From Propionivibrio sp. (GTDB lineage: Bacteria > Pseudomonadota > Gammaproteobacteria > Burkholderiales > Rhodocyclaceae): a DNA stretch of 64,000 bases. The notes below the pieces were generated by a model, which searched no databases, was not told the origin of the DNA, and saw only the letters and a list, made by a program, of their open reading frames with translations. How positions within the stretch are numbered: position 1 is the first letter of the stretch; every line of letters starts with the position of its first letter. The DNA lies in NCBI GenBank assembly GCA_029975435.1, contig JARKPC010000088.1, forward strand, positions 1 to 64,000, read 5' to 3'. Below are positions 1 through 9,667 of this stretch, piece after piece. The position numbers and the translations under genes were made by a program.

Positions 1-209
1 ACGAACGATTCCGGCGGTCCCACGCAAAACATCGGCCACGCTCCGAGGAGGCTGACTTCCGTTATGGCCAAAATATCATCACATTGGCATCAGGCTGCGG
101 GTTTATGAAACATTCGGGCTAGAGGAGACAATTTCAAGCTAGTCCGGCGGCGCGGCTTTTGCAAGGACGTCGAACACGTACGTGGAACCCGTGACCGTCG
201 CGCCGGCGA
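1..209. other. No gene seen at window start
   Basis: These bases lie downstream of the minus-strand hemerythrin gene. I see no convincing open frame, RNA gene or clear terminator in them. Confidence 0.4.
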
Positions 210-782
210 TCAGACGGCCGACCCCAGTCCGTAGGGCGCCGGGGTCAGGTTGACGATCTTGCGGAACAGTTCGGCGAACTCGCCTGCAGCGCCGGTGTAG
301 GGGTTGAAGTTGGCACAGAACGCGGCGTCGAGTTCGCGCCAGTCGTCTTCGCTGAGCGCCTGGCGGGCCAGCGGCAGGAGTTGGCTTTCCTCGAGGTTGA
401 GGTGATTCCAGTTGAAGTCCAGATACTCGCGGACGAGATCGTCGAAGGCGGCAAAGCCCGGCGCTCCGACGCTCTGATAGTGGATCAGCGCCTGCAGCAG
501 CGCGGTGGTCATCCGGTAGCCATCGCTGTGCTGCTGTTCCAGCGTGTCGATCAGCGCCGAGGCCTCGGCCGAGCGGCTGCGCAGCCTGGGAAACAGGTAA
601 TCGTCCTCTTTCGGGTGGTGCACCTTTTCCGGCACCTGGGTGATGTAGTCGACCATCGCCGCCAGCAGCCGGAAGTCGGGCTGCATCTTCCCGTTGCGTA
701 TCTCTCCGACGATGTAGCGCAGGGCCTGCAGCACGGAGGCCAGCGCTCGGTGTTCGTCGTGGATGATGTCGATGGTTTTCAT
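210..782 (-). CDS. Hemerythrin HHE domain protein
   Basis: This is a 190-residue all-helical protein with the spaced metal-ligand pattern of hemerythrin HHE cation-binding domains: His11 near the N-terminus, His55 with Glu59 in an HxxxE motif, His85, and His127 with Glu131 in a second HxxxE motif. Such domains bind a di-iron centre that takes O2 or NO, or acts in iron and redox sensing. It has no signal peptide, so it should be cytoplasmic. It lies 27 bases downstream of the Liv-type ATPase gene on the same strand and is probably the last gene of that transport operon, an unusual companion. The family is clear; the physiological role is not. Confidence 0.85.
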   Translation of the reverse strand: MKTIDIIHDEHRALASVLQALRYIVGEIRNGKMQPDFRLLAAMVDYITQVPEKVHHPKEDDYLFPRLRSRSAEASALIDTLEQQHSDGYRMTTALLQALIHYQSVGAPGFAAFDDLVREYLDFNWNHLNLEESQLLPLARQALSEDDWRELDAAFCANFNPYTGAAGEFAELFRKIVNLTPAPYGLGSAV

Positions 783-809
783 TGCCGCTCCTTGGTGTTC
801 CGGATGGCC

Positions 810-1517
810 TCAGTGGGCGCCGACGCTGAGCCAGCGGTCGAGCTGGCTGCGATCCCTGCGCAGGGCCTGGCTTTCGCCCGAATAGACGACGCGTCCGCGT
901 TCGAGCACCAGCGCCTGGCGGGTCAGGGGGAGAATCTGGTGGGCGTGCTGTTCGACGAGGATCACCGCTACGTCGCCGGACGCGACCATGCGCCCGATGA
1001 TCCCGAGCAGGTCCTGCACGATCAGGGGCGCCAAGCCTTCCAGCGGCTCGTCGAGGAGCAGCAGGCGGGGGTTGAGCATCAGCGCGCGGGCGATGGCCAG
1101 CATCTGCTGTTCGCCGCCGGAGAGTTCGTTCCCCATGTTGCCCTTGCGGTCCTCCAGGCGCGGGAACATCTCGTAGACGCGCGGCAGGTCCCAAGGGCCG
1201 GGCCGGGCGACGACAGTGAGGTTTTCCTCGACGGTCAGCGAGGGAAATATGTCGCGCTCCTGCGGCACCCAGCCGATCCCGAGGTGTGCGCGACCGTGGC
1301 CGGGCACGGCCGCGAGGTCGCACCCCCGGAAAGCCATGCGCCCCGACTTGAAGTGCGTGGCCCCCATCAGAGTGGACAGCAGGGTGGTCTTGCCCATGCC
1401 GTTGCGTCCGAGCAGCGCCAGGCTGTCGCCTTCGTCGAGCGAGAACGAGACGTCCTCGAGCACGACCGAGTCGCCGTAGCCGGACCACACGTTTTCGATG
1501 TTGAGCAGTTCAGCCAT
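810..1517 (-). CDS. livF: Branched-chain amino acid-type ABC transporter ATPase (LivF-like)
   Basis: This 235-residue ABC ATPase has a Walker A at residues 37-44, the signature LSGGE at 132-136 and Walker B LLLLDEP at 152-158. Length and sequence fit LivF, the second ATPase of hydrophobic amino acid/amide (HAAT) uptake systems. Its start overlaps the end of the LivG-like gene by 8 bases, so the two are translationally coupled. HAAT systems import amino acids, amides, urea and, in several aromatic degraders, aromatic acids. The catabolic operon diverging nearby makes an aromatic acid a reasonable substrate, but this is inference. Confidence 0.93.
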   Translation of the reverse strand: MAELLNIENVWSGYGDSVVLEDVSFSLDEGDSLALLGRNGMGKTTLLSTLMGATHFKSGRMAFRGCDLAAVPGHGRAHLGIGWVPQERDIFPSLTVEENLTVVARPGPWDLPRVYEMFPRLEDRKGNMGNELSGGEQQMLAIARALMLNPRLLLLDEPLEGLAPLIVQDLLGIIGRMVASGDVAVILVEQHAHQILPLTRQALVLERGRVVYSGESQALRRDRSQLDRWLSVGAH

Positions 1518-2262
1518 GGATCGCCTCGCCCAGATAGACTTCCTTGACCCGCTTGTCGCTGGCGATGGCCTCCGGCGTGTCCTCGGTCAGCAACGCGCCA
1601 TTCACCAGCACCGAGATGCGGTCGGCGAAGCGGAAGACTAGGTCCATGTCGTGCTCGATGAGGAGGATCGTCACGTCGTGCGGCAGGCGCGCGATGGTCT
1701 CGAACAGCTCGCGGCTCTCGCCGGTCGGCACGCCGGCCGCCGGTTCGTCGAGCAGCAGCACCTGGGGTTTCGCGGCCAGGGCCAGGGCGATCTCGATCAG
1801 GCGCTGCTTGCCGTAGGCCAGATTGCGCGTTTTCTCGTTGGCCACGTCAATGAGACGCAGGGATGCCAGCAAGTCGGCCGCCTCGTCGATGGCCGCAACA
1901 TGCCGGCCGACCGGCCGCCACCAGTTCCAGCCGAACCCGAGGCGTTCGCAGACGGCCATCGTCACCGATTCGAGCACCGTCATGTCGGCAAACAGGCGGT
2001 TGATCTGGAAGGTGCGCGCCAGCCCGCGTTTTACCCGCTGATGCTGCGCCAATTTCGTAACGTTATACCCCTTGAGGAAGACCTCGCCCGCCGTCGGTTC
2101 GAGAAAGCCGGTGAGCAGGTTGATCAGCGTCGTCTTGCCGGCGCCGTTCGGCCCGATCAGGGCATGGCGCGCGCCGTGTTCGATGTTCAAGGTAACGTCG
2201 TTGGTCGCGGCAAAAGCGCCGAATTTCTTGACCAGGTTGCGGGTCTGCAGCACGGCGCTCAT
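1510..2262 (-). CDS. livG: Branched-chain amino acid-type ABC transporter ATPase (LivG-like)
   Basis: This 250-residue ABC ATPase carries Walker A at 37-44 and Walker B LLLDEP near 169-174. The signature region reads LAYGKQ at 148-153, the usual variant in the LivG branch. It pairs with the LivF-like ATPase to drive the LivHM channel. Its ATG overlaps the stop of the LivM-like gene by 4 bases and its end overlaps livF by 8, so all three are one operon. Confidence 0.93.
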   Translation of the reverse strand: MSAVLQTRNLVKKFGAFAATNDVTLNIEHGARHALIGPNGAGKTTLINLLTGFLEPTAGEVFLKGYNVTKLAQHQRVKRGLARTFQINRLFADMTVLESVTMAVCERLGFGWNWWRPVGRHVAAIDEAADLLASLRLIDVANEKTRNLAYGKQRLIEIALALAAKPQVLLLDEPAAGVPTGESRELFETIARLPHDVTILLIEHDMDLVFRFADRISVLVNGALLTEDTPEAIASDKRVKEVYLGEAIHG

Positions 2263-3308
2263 GGCGTTGCCCTCCTAGCCAGCCGGGCCTGCAGCCGCTG
2301 CGCGATGCCCATGATGCCGTCACGCGCGAAGAGCACGATCAGCACCAGCGCCGCGCCGAGCCAGAACTGCCAGTACTGCGGATTGAGATCGGAGAGGAAG
2401 TGGTGCGCCGTCATGAATACGATCGTGCCGATCAGCGCGCCGTACAGGCAGCCCGTGCCGCCGAGCACCAGCATCAGCATGATCTCGGCGGAGCGCGTGA
2501 AGGCCAGCACGTCGAGCGAGACGAACTGGGTGGTCTGCGTCAGCAGCGCGCCGGCGACGCCCGCGTAGGCGGCACCCAGCGTATAGACGGCGACCAGCCG
2601 GCCATGCACCGGGGCGCCGATGGCCGGCATGCGCGCGACGTTCTGCTTGATGCCGCGCAGCGACATGCCGAACGGGCTATGCACGATGCGCCGCGCCACC
2701 CAGAACAGCACGAACAGCACCGCCACGCTGTACCAGTAGGCCGTCTTGCCGTACAGGTCGAAGCCGAACACGCCGAGCAGCCTGGTCATCTCCACGCCCT
2801 GCAGACCGTCGACGCCGCCGGTGAACGGGGTGGCCTTGTTGGCGGCTTCGAAGAGCATCATCGCCACGCCCAGGGTCACCATCAGCCGGGTCAGGTCCGT
2901 GCCGCGCAGCACGAGGAAGCTGGTGAGGAAGCCCACCGCCGTCGCCACCGCCGCGGCGAACGCCAGGCCGAGCAGCGGATCGCCGTAACCATACTTGGCC
3001 AGCAGCCCCGCCGCATAGGCGCCGAGCCCGAAGAAGGCAGCATGGCCGAGCGTGACGATGCCGGCATAGCCGAGGATGAGGTCGATCGACAGCGCAAAAA
3101 GCGCTGTGATGGCGATCTGCGAGAGCAGGGACAGGCTCTTGGGGAACAGGAAATAGGCGATCAGCGGGATCAGCCAGAAGATGACTTCAGGCACCCGCCA
3201 CGCCGCCGCCCGGCGCAGCGGCGCAAGGTCGGGAGCGACGGTACTCTCGGGCGCCTGCGCCGCCAACGGTCGCATCATGGATTCGTGCAATGCCGGTTCT
3301 CGCACCAT
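2259..3308 (-). CDS. livM: HAAT-family ABC permease (LivM-like)
   Basis: This is an inner-membrane permease of 349 residues with about nine to ten hydrophobic segments after an N-terminal cytoplasmic stretch of roughly 40 residues, as in LivM. A longer reading from a GTG at 3335 is possible, but the ATG at 3308 has a good GGAGAA ribosome site and is preferred. The gene begins about ten bases after the LivH-like stop and overlaps livG by 4 bases. It forms the translocation path with the LivH-like subunit. Confidence 0.9.
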   Translation of the reverse strand: MVREPALHESMMRPLAAQAPESTVAPDLAPLRRAAAWRVPEVIFWLIPLIAYFLFPKSLSLLSQIAITALFALSIDLILGYAGIVTLGHAAFFGLGAYAAGLLAKYGYGDPLLGLAFAAAVATAVGFLTSFLVLRGTDLTRLMVTLGVAMMLFEAANKATPFTGGVDGLQGVEMTRLLGVFGFDLYGKTAYWYSVAVLFVLFWVARRIVHSPFGMSLRGIKQNVARMPAIGAPVHGRLVAVYTLGAAYAGVAGALLTQTTQFVSLDVLAFTRSAEIMLMLVLGGTGCLYGALIGTIVFMTAHHFLSDLNPQYWQFWLGAALVLIVLFARDGIMGIAQRLQARLARRATP

Positions 3309-3318
3309 GCGTTCTCCG

Positions 3319-4176
3319 TTATCGGGTTGTGGCACGGCCGAAGAATCCCTGCGGCCGGAAGATCAGCATGACTACCATGACCGCGTAGATGACGAAGGAA
3401 CCGACCTGCGGCACCAGGTACTTTCCGGCGACGTCGAAGATGCCGAGCATCAGCGCGGCCAGCAGCGAGCCCTTGATGTTGCCGGTGCCGCCGACCGCCA
3501 CGACGATCAGGAAATAGACGATGTACTTGAGCGGGAACCCCGGATCGAGCCCAAGCATCTCGACGCCGAGCGCGCCGCCCAGTCCGGCCAGCGCCGAACC
3601 GAGCGCAAACGTCAGGGTGAATACCCGGTCGACGTTGATGCCAAGTCCGCGCGCCACCCGGGGATTGTCCACGGCGGCCCGCAACTGGGCGCCGAAGCGC
3701 GTGCTGCCGACCAGCCACTGCAGGGCAACCGTCAGGATCACGCCGACGACGATCAGGAACAGGCGATAGATGCCGATGTCCAGCCCCGGCAGGTTGATCT
3801 GGCCCTTGAGGAAGTCGGGCAAGACGAACGGTTGCTGCTGCGCGCCGAAGAAGAAATGCGCGGTGGCCACGGCCATGAAATTGAGCCCGATGGAAAACAG
3901 CACCTGGTCGAGGTGCGACGCTGTGTAGAGGCGGCGATAGAGCGTACGTTCGAGGATGACCCCGGCCAGCGCCGCCGCGGCCGCGGCGATCGGCACGGCG
4001 AGCAGGAAAGGAATCCCGGCGCGGGAGAGCAGCAAAGCGCAGGCGTAGCCGCCGACCATGGCGAAGGCGCCGTGCGCGAGATTGACGAAATTCATCAGCC
4101 CCAGCGTGACCGACAGACCGACGCTGATCAGGAACAGCAGCATGCCTTCAGCAAGGCCGTCGAAGATGATGGTCAT
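3319..4176 (-). CDS. livH: HAAT-family ABC permease (LivH-like)
   Basis: This 285-residue polytopic permease begins directly with a hydrophobic helix and has the LivH feature of a conserved 'NFVNLAHG' segment near residue 30, followed by about eight membrane helices. It is the first permease after the binding-protein gene, separated from it by 199 bases that hold a GC-rich palindromic repeat. The repeat could reduce read-through, so that the binding protein is made in excess over the membrane parts. Confidence 0.92.
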   Translation of the reverse strand: MTIIFDGLAEGMLLFLISVGLSVTLGLMNFVNLAHGAFAMVGGYACALLLSRAGIPFLLAVPIAAAAAALAGVILERTLYRRLYTASHLDQVLFSIGLNFMAVATAHFFFGAQQQPFVLPDFLKGQINLPGLDIGIYRLFLIVVGVILTVALQWLVGSTRFGAQLRAAVDNPRVARGLGINVDRVFTLTFALGSALAGLGGALGVEMLGLDPGFPLKYIVYFLIVVAVGGTGNIKGSLLAALMLGIFDVAGKYLVPQVGSFVIYAVMVVMLIFRPQGFFGRATTR

Positions 4177-4274
4177 GTATCGGATTCCCTCGCCAGAATT
4201 TCGATTGCCACGTTGCCTGTACCGCTGTGGACTTCGAACACGGTTCCTACGGCAACGGTCAGTCCGGATTCCTC

Positions 4275-4349
4275 GTCATTCCGGCGAAAGCCGGAATCCA
4301 GCACGGGCGGTGGCGCCCCTCCTGGACCCCGGCTTTCGCCGGGGTGACG
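4275..4349. repeat. GC-rich intergenic palindromic repeat, copy 1
   Basis: The element begins GTCATTCCGGCGAAAGCCGG and ends in a matching CCCCGGCTTTCGCCGGGG TGAC arm, so each half is a small palindrome and the two halves also pair with each other. It lies between the binding-protein and livH genes. Two further copies occur at 15074 and 18227. It resembles the REP/extragenic palindromes common in proteobacterial intergenic DNA and can fold into a strong hairpin in RNA. Confidence 0.8.
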
Positions 4350-4375
4350 TTCTGTGCTTTTTTCCGCCAGACCAA

Positions 4376-5545
4376 CTACTGCTTCCCCGGATCCTTGAAC
4401 TCGGGAACCTGGTCGAATTCCACGTTCTGCAGCTTGCCGTCGACTCTTTCGACCTTGCGCACGTACACCGTCTGCACGATGTCGCGCGTGGCCGGGTCGA
4501 TCATCACCGGGCCGCGCGGGCTCATCCACTTCAGGCCCTTGGCGGCTTCGATGAATTTGTCGGCGTCGGCGTTGCCGCCGGTCTTCTTCAGCACCTCGGC
4601 GATCAGGTGCATGCCGTCATACGCGCCGACGGCCATGAAGTTGGGGCGATCCTTCGGGTAGGCCTTGTAATAGGCCTTGGTGAACGCCTCGTTTTCCGGC
4701 GACTTGTGCGCCTCGGAGTAGTGGAAGGAGTTGGTGACGCCGAGCGCGGCATCGCCGATCGCGTCGATCACATCCTCGTCGAGCAGGTCGCCGGTGGCGA
4801 TCAACTTGATCCCGGCCTGTGCCAGCCCGCGCTCCTGGAACCCCTTCATGAAGGTGATGCACATCTCGCCGTTGGGCACGAAGAGGAAGACGGCATCCGG
4901 CTTGGTGTCCTTGACCTTCTGCAGGTACGGCGCGAAATCGGGGTTGCCGACCGGCACGCGCACTTCGCCGACGATCTCGCCGCCGGCGGCGGTAAAGGTT
5001 TTCTTGAACTGGCCTTCGGCATCATGGCCGGGGCCGTAGTCGGCGACCAGCGTGAACACCTTCTTGATGTTGTTCTTCGCCGCCCATGTCGCGATCGGCG
5101 CGGTCACCTGCGGCAGCGTCATCGACGTGCGCACGATGTAGTTGGAACGGGTGGTGATGGCCGACGTGGCAGCGTTCATGATGACCATCGGCTTTTTCGC
5201 TTCGGTCGCCAGCGGTGCGACGGCGAAGGCTTCCGGAGTCAGGCTGAAGCCGGCGAGGATATCCACGTTGTCCTGGATCACCAGTTCCTGCGCCCGGCGT
5301 TTGGTGGCGTCGCCCGCCGTTCCGGGCGAGTCGTCCTTGAGGATGATCTGCACCTTGCGTCCGGCGATGGTATCGCCGTTCTGCGCCAGATACAGTTTGA
5401 TGCCGTTGGTGATCTGCTTGCCATGCGATGCGAATGGACCGCTCATCGGGACAATCAGGCCGATCTTCAGGTCGGCGGCTTGCGCCAGCCCCGTCATGGC
5501 CAGGGCGATGGCGGCGGCGGTGACGATCTTCTGCAGGTGCTTCAT
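4376..5545 (-). CDS. Periplasmic substrate-binding protein of HAAT ABC transporter
   Basis: This 389-residue protein starts at the ATG at 5545, behind a strong AAGGAGG ribosome site; an upstream in-frame start would add 39 unlikely residues. A signal peptide of about 22 residues ends in AQA before the mature start ADLKIGLIVPMSG, the typical beginning of the type I periplasmic binding fold (Peripla_BP_6). It should capture the ligand in the periplasm and deliver it to the LivHM-type permease encoded downstream. Position next to an aromatic-acid operon suggests an aromatic ligand, but the sequence alone does not show this. Confidence 0.9.
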   Translation of the reverse strand: MKHLQKIVTAAAIALAMTGLAQAADLKIGLIVPMSGPFASHGKQITNGIKLYLAQNGDTIAGRKVQIILKDDSPGTAGDATKRRAQELVIQDNVDILAGFSLTPEAFAVAPLATEAKKPMVIMNAATSAITTRSNYIVRTSMTLPQVTAPIATWAAKNNIKKVFTLVADYGPGHDAEGQFKKTFTAAGGEIVGEVRVPVGNPDFAPYLQKVKDTKPDAVFLFVPNGEMCITFMKGFQERGLAQAGIKLIATGDLLDEDVIDAIGDAALGVTNSFHYSEAHKSPENEAFTKAYYKAYPKDRPNFMAVGAYDGMHLIAEVLKKTGGNADADKFIEAAKGLKWMSPRGPVMIDPATRDIVQTVYVRKVERVDGKLQNVEFDQVPEFKDPGKQ

Positions 5546-5790
5546 GTTTGCCTCCTTGGACGTATTGCCTCTTTGCCTCGATTTGCAGACCGATTTGCTG
5601 TCCAGTCGGCCTGAACTATGATGGGATGGACGCTTGGATAGGCATGCGGCCGTTCCGTTCAATCCCGCTTGGCGACCATAATGCGGCGCTTCGAATCGCG
5701 GAACAATCCAGCTTCGCGTCTAGTAGCTATAGTGTTCTGTTATAGCCCGCGACAGAGAATGAACGAAGAGGGCACGGGGAGAAGACAACG
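5546..5790. promoter_or_regulatory. Divergent promoter region between transporter and LysR gene
   Basis: These 245 bases separate the minus-strand transporter operon from the plus-strand LysR gene. The half near the LysR gene is visibly AT-richer (around 5690-5745) and includes a TATAG-containing stretch, as expected for a divergent LysR-controlled intergenic region. I cannot define the exact -35/-10 or the T-N11-A site with confidence. Confidence 0.4.
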
Positions 5791-6747
5791 ATGAACCTGA
5801 AGCAGCTGGAATATTTCGTGCGCGTTGCCGAACTCGGGAGCTTCAGCAAGGCCGCCCTGATCCTGAATATTGCCCAGCCCGCACTGTCCCGGCAGGTGCG
5901 GCTGCTGGAGACCGATCTGCACGTTACCCTGCTCACGCGCACCGGCCGCGGCGTGGTGCTGACCGAGGCGGGGAAACGCCTGTTTGACCACAGCATCGGC
6001 ATCCTGCAGCTGGTCGCCCGCGCCACCGAGGACATCGAGGCGGCGCGCGACGTGCCGACCGGGCGCATCGTCATCGGGTTGCCGCCGAGCATGGGGCGCA
6101 TGCTGACGCTGCCGCTCGTGGAGAACTTCCGGCGCACGCTGCCGAAGGCCCGGCTGGTCATCGTCGAAGGCCTGTCGACGCATCTGACCGAATGGATCGC
6201 CACGGGCCGCGTGGACCTCGGGCTGGTACTCAACCCGGAGCCGAATCCGGCCATCGAAGTCACGCCGCTGCTCGACGAACCACTCGGGCTGGTCGGCCCG
6301 GCAAAGGGTGGAAAGGCGGGAATAGGCGGCAAGGGCGCCAAGCCTGCGACCATCGCTTTCGGCGAACTGATCAAGTATCCGCTGATCCTGCCGGAACGCA
6401 GCCACGTGCTGCGCAAGCTCCTCGAAACCCAGGCGGCGCAGGCCGCACTCAAGCTCGACGTCGGTTTCGAGGTATCGAGCGTCCAGTCGATCCTCGACCT
6501 GGTGGAGGCGGGATACGGCTACGCGGTACTGTCGCAGACGGCGCTGCGCGCCTCGGGACGACCCAAGGCATTCGATTTCCGTCCGCTGACCAAGCCGGCG
6601 CTGAACAGCATGTTCTATCTCGCCGTGTCGGCGCACAAGCCGGCCACCCCGCTGGGGCGCCTGGCCTTCAGGATGCTGCAGGAGCTGGTGACTTCGATCG
6701 CCAGGCGGGATGACAACCACGACCCCATATCAAAACGCGATAGCTAG
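5791..6747 (+). CDS. LysR-type transcriptional regulator
   Basis: This 318-residue protein has the classic LysR N-terminal winged helix-turn-helix (residues 1-60, beginning MNLKQLEYFVRVAELGSFS), then a linker helix and a periplasmic-binding-like effector domain. It sits between the divergent transporter operon and the downstream aromatic catabolic cluster, so it probably activates one or both in response to a pathway compound such as 4-hydroxybenzoate, protocatechuate or an intermediate. It is near the usual LysR length and reads intact. Confidence 0.92.
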   Translation: MNLKQLEYFVRVAELGSFSKAALILNIAQPALSRQVRLLETDLHVTLLTRTGRGVVLTEAGKRLFDHSIGILQLVARATEDIEAARDVPTGRIVIGLPPSMGRMLTLPLVENFRRTLPKARLVIVEGLSTHLTEWIATGRVDLGLVLNPEPNPAIEVTPLLDEPLGLVGPAKGGKAGIGGKGAKPATIAFGELIKYPLILPERSHVLRKLLETQAAQAALKLDVGFEVSSVQSILDLVEAGYGYAVLSQTALRASGRPKAFDFRPLTKPALNSMFYLAVSAHKPATPLGRLAFRMLQELVTSIARRDDNHDPISKRDS

Positions 6748-6819
6748 TAGTGCGCTCCTCGGCTTGGACGACCGCCTCGCCGTGATCAGAATGGCACCAT
6801 CAACCAACCGGGTGCCAGG

Positions 6820-7926
6820 ATGCAAACGTCGATTCCCTGCCTTTTCATGCGCGGCGGCACGTCGCGAGGGCCGTTCTTCCTTGAGGACGACCTGCCGACG
6901 GACGTCGAAACGCGCGACCGCGTGCTGCTCGCCGTCATGGGCTCGCCCGACCGACGGCAGATAGACGGCCTCGGCGGCGCGCACCCGCTGACCAGCAAGG
7001 TCGGGATCGTCCGCCGCAGCACGACGCCGGGGGTCGACCTGGACTTCCTCTTCGCCCAGGTGATGGTCGAACAGGCCATCGTCGACACCACGCCCAACTG
7101 CGGCAACATGCTCGCCGCCGTCGTGCCGTTCGCGCTCGAAACGGGGCTGCTGCAGGCCCAGGGCGAAACGACCACACTGCGCGTGCTGACGCTCAACACC
7201 GACATGCAGAGCGACATCACGGTCCAGACACCGGGCGGCAAGGTCTGCTACGACGGCGACGCGCGCATCGACGGCGTCCCCGGCACCTCGGCGCCGATCC
7301 GCATCAGCTTTCTCGATACCGCCGGCTCGGTGTGCTCCGGACTGTTGCCGACGGGGCGCGTACTGGACGCCGTCAACGTCGAGGGCATCGGCACACTGCA
7401 GATCACGTGTATCGACAACGGCATGCCGCTGGTGATGATGCGCGCCATCGACCTCGGCCGCACCGGCTACGAAAGCGTCGCTGAAATGAATGGCGACGCG
7501 CTGCTGAAGAGCCGGCTCGAAGCCCTGCGCCTGAAAGCGGGCGTGCTGATGGGCCTGGGCGACGTAACGAACAAGACCTACCCCAAGATGTGCCTGGTCG
7601 CCCCGCCCAAGGACGGCGGCAGCATCGCCACGCGCTGCTTCATCCCGCACGTCTGCCACGATGCCATCGGCGTGCTGGCGGCGGTGACGGTCGGGACGGC
7701 GTGCGTGCTCGACGGTTCGGTGACCGCCGGCATCGCCAAGGTGCCGCAGGGCAACCGCAAGGCGATATCGGTCGAGCACCCGACCGGTGAATTCACCGTC
7801 GAACTCGACATCGACCCGGCCAACCCGCAGAACGTCACCCGCGCCGCCCTGCTGCGTACCGCGCGCCTGCTGATGCGCGGCGAGGCGACGATTCCCGCTT
7901 CGATCTGGAAAGGAAAGACAGCATGA
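6820..7926 (+). CDS. ligU: PrpF/LigU-family 4-oxalomesaconate isomerase/tautomerase
   Basis: This 368-residue protein belongs to the PrpF family (diaminopimelate-epimerase-like fold); it begins [17 protein letters not shown], and 'TPNCGNML' near residue 90 carries the family's conserved cysteine. In the protocatechuate 4,5-pathway the homologues LigU and GalD isomerise 4-oxalomesaconate before hydration. PrpF itself acts on 2-methylaconitate, but the next genes are ligJ, ligK and ligI, which makes the oxalomesaconate role more likely. The stop overlaps the ligJ start (ATGA), showing coupling. Confidence 0.85.
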   Translation: MQTSIPCLFMRGGTSRGPFFLEDDLPTDVETRDRVLLAVMGSPDRRQIDGLGGAHPLTSKVGIVRRSTTPGVDLDFLFAQVMVEQAIVDTTPNCGNMLAAVVPFALETGLLQAQGETTTLRVLTLNTDMQSDITVQTPGGKVCYDGDARIDGVPGTSAPIRISFLDTAGSVCSGLLPTGRVLDAVNVEGIGTLQITCIDNGMPLVMMRAIDLGRTGYESVAEMNGDALLKSRLEALRLKAGVLMGLGDVTNKTYPKMCLVAPPKDGGSIATRCFIPHVCHDAIGVLAAVTVGTACVLDGSVTAGIAKVPQGNRKAISVEHPTGEFTVELDIDPANPQNVTRAALLRTARLLMRGEATIPASIWKGKTA

Positions 7927-8948
7927 TCATCGATTGCCACGGCCACTACACGACGGCACCCAAGGCGCTGGAAGACTGGCGCAATCGGCAGATTACTGGC
8001 CTCAAGGACATCTCGCTCGCCCCCAGGGCCAGCGAACTGAAGATCAGCGACGACGAGTTGTGGGAGAGCATCGAGACCAACCAGTTGGCCAAGATGAAGG
8101 AACGCGGCTCGGACCTCACGATCTTCTCGCCGCGCGCCAGCTTCATGGCGCACCACATTGGCCACTTCAACACCAGCGCCACGTGGGCGGCGATCTGCAA
8201 CGAGCTATGCTACCGCGTGTCGCAACTGTTCCCGGACAACTTCATCGGCGCGGCGATGCTGCCGCAATCGCCCGGCGTCGATCCGGCGACGTGCATCCCG
8301 GAACTGGAGAAGTGCGTCAAGGAGTATGGCTTCGTCGGCATCAACCTCAATCCCGACCCCTCGGGCGGCCACTGGACCAGCCCGCCGCTCTCCGACCGGC
8401 ACTGGTATCCGCTGTACGAGAAGATGGTCGAACTGGAGATCCCGGCGATGATCCATGTCAGCACCAGCTGCAACGCCTGCTTCCACACCACCGGCGCGCA
8501 CTACATCAACGCCGACACCACGGCCTTCATGCAATGCCTGACCTCGGACCTGTTCAAGGACTTTCCGACGCTCAAGTTCGTCATCCCGCACGGCGGCGGC
8601 GCGGCGCCCTACCACTGGGGGCGCTACCGGGGCCTCGCGCAGGAACTGAAGAAGCCGCTGCTCAAGGACCACCTGCTCAACAACATCTTCTTCGACACCT
8701 GCGTGTACCACCAGCCGGGCATCGACCTGCTCACCAAGGTGATTCCGGTCGACAACGTGCTGTTCGCCTCCGAGATGATCGGCGCCGTGCGCGGCATCGA
8801 CCCGGAGACCGGGCATTACTACGACGACACCAAGCGCTACATCGAGGCCGCCAACCTGACGGCCGAGGAACGTTACAAGATCTACGAAGGCAACGCCCGT
8901 CGCGTCTACCCGCGGCTCGACGCGGCGCTCAAAGCCAGGGGGAAATGA
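7923..8948 (+). CDS. ligJ: 4-oxalomesaconate hydratase
   Basis: This 341-residue amidohydrolase-superfamily protein starts MIIDCHGHY, giving the metal-ligand pair His6 and His8, with further candidate ligands in 'FVIPHGGGA' and 'FASEMIG'. Sequence and context match LigJ, the zinc-dependent hydratase that makes 4-carboxy-4-hydroxy-2-oxoadipate in the 4,5-cleavage pathway. It overlaps the genes on both sides by 4 bases, so the three genes are tightly coupled. Confidence 0.92.
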   Translation: MIIDCHGHYTTAPKALEDWRNRQITGLKDISLAPRASELKISDDELWESIETNQLAKMKERGSDLTIFSPRASFMAHHIGHFNTSATWAAICNELCYRVSQLFPDNFIGAAMLPQSPGVDPATCIPELEKCVKEYGFVGINLNPDPSGGHWTSPPLSDRHWYPLYEKMVELEIPAMIHVSTSCNACFHTTGAHYINADTTAFMQCLTSDLFKDFPTLKFVIPHGGGAAPYHWGRYRGLAQELKKPLLKDHLLNNIFFDTCVYHQPGIDLLTKVIPVDNVLFASEMIGAVRGIDPETGHYYDDTKRYIEAANLTAEERYKIYEGNARRVYPRLDAALKARGK

Positions 8949-8950
8949 AC

Positions 8951-9640
8951 ATGAGCCTGAACAATCTCGGCATCGTCCGGCGCAACATCGTGCGCGCCGA
9001 CAAGTTCGCCGTCGACAGGCTCGCCCGCTTCGGCGTGGCGACGATCCACGAGGCGATGGGCCGCGTCGGGCTGATGAAGCCGTACATGCGCCCGATCTAC
9101 CCCGGCGCCCACGCCTGCGGCACGGCGGTCACGGTGCTGCTGCAGCCGGGTGACAACTGGATGATGCACGTCGCCGCCGAGCAGTTGCAGCCGGGCGATG
9201 TGATCGTCGCCGCATGCACCAGCGACTGCGAGGACGGTTTCTTCGGAGAACTGCTGGCCACCTCGTTCCGCGCCCGCGGCGGCGGCGGCTTGATCATCGA
9301 CGCCGGGGTGCGCGACGTGAAGGATCTCACGGCGATGGAGTTCCCGGTGTTCTCGCGCGCCATCAACGCCAAGGGCACCGTCAAGGCCACGCTCGGGTCG
9401 GTGAATATCCCGGTGGTGTGCGCCGGCGCACTGGTCAATCCGGGTGACGTGATCGTCGCCGATGACGACGGCGTGGTCGTCGTGCCGGGGGCGATTGCGC
9501 CGCAGGTAGCCGACGCCGCCGAAGCGCGCGAGACCAACGAGGCCGACAAACGCCAGCGCTTCGCCGCCGGCGAGCTCGGCCTCGACATGTACAAGATGCG
9601 CGAGTCGCTGGAGAAGGCGGGGTTGAAGTATGTTGATTGA
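8951..9640 (+). CDS. ligK: 4-carboxy-4-hydroxy-2-oxoadipate aldolase
   Basis: This is a 229-residue member of the RraA-like/HMG-CHA class II aldolase family. LigK cleaves 4-carboxy-4-hydroxy-2-oxoadipate to pyruvate and oxaloacetate, the final pathway step, and can decarboxylate oxaloacetate. Family features visible are '[11 protein letters not shown]' near the N-terminus and '[13 protein letters not shown]' in the centre (substrate/metal site). Two in-frame ATGs lie at 8945 and 8951; the second has the better spacing from the AGGGGG site and gives the usual family length. The first would overlap the ligJ stop as ATGA. Confidence 0.92.
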   Translation: MSLNNLGIVRRNIVRADKFAVDRLARFGVATIHEAMGRVGLMKPYMRPIYPGAHACGTAVTVLLQPGDNWMMHVAAEQLQPGDVIVAACTSDCEDGFFGELLATSFRARGGGGLIIDAGVRDVKDLTAMEFPVFSRAINAKGTVKATLGSVNIPVVCAGALVNPGDVIVADDDGVVVVPGAIAPQVADAAEARETNEADKRQRFAAGELGLDMYKMRESLEKAGLKYVD

Positions 9641-9667
9641 AACGCGTCGCGATCAGGCAGACCAACC

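Noticed and set aside
139-1488. Long minus-strand frame across the hemerythrin and livF genes
   Set aside because: It is Arg/Pro/Gly-rich with no family likeness and lies in another frame over two clear genes; a GC-rich shadow.
381-1547. 388-codon plus-strand frame
   Set aside because: Antisense to hemerythrin and livF, with no recognisable domain.
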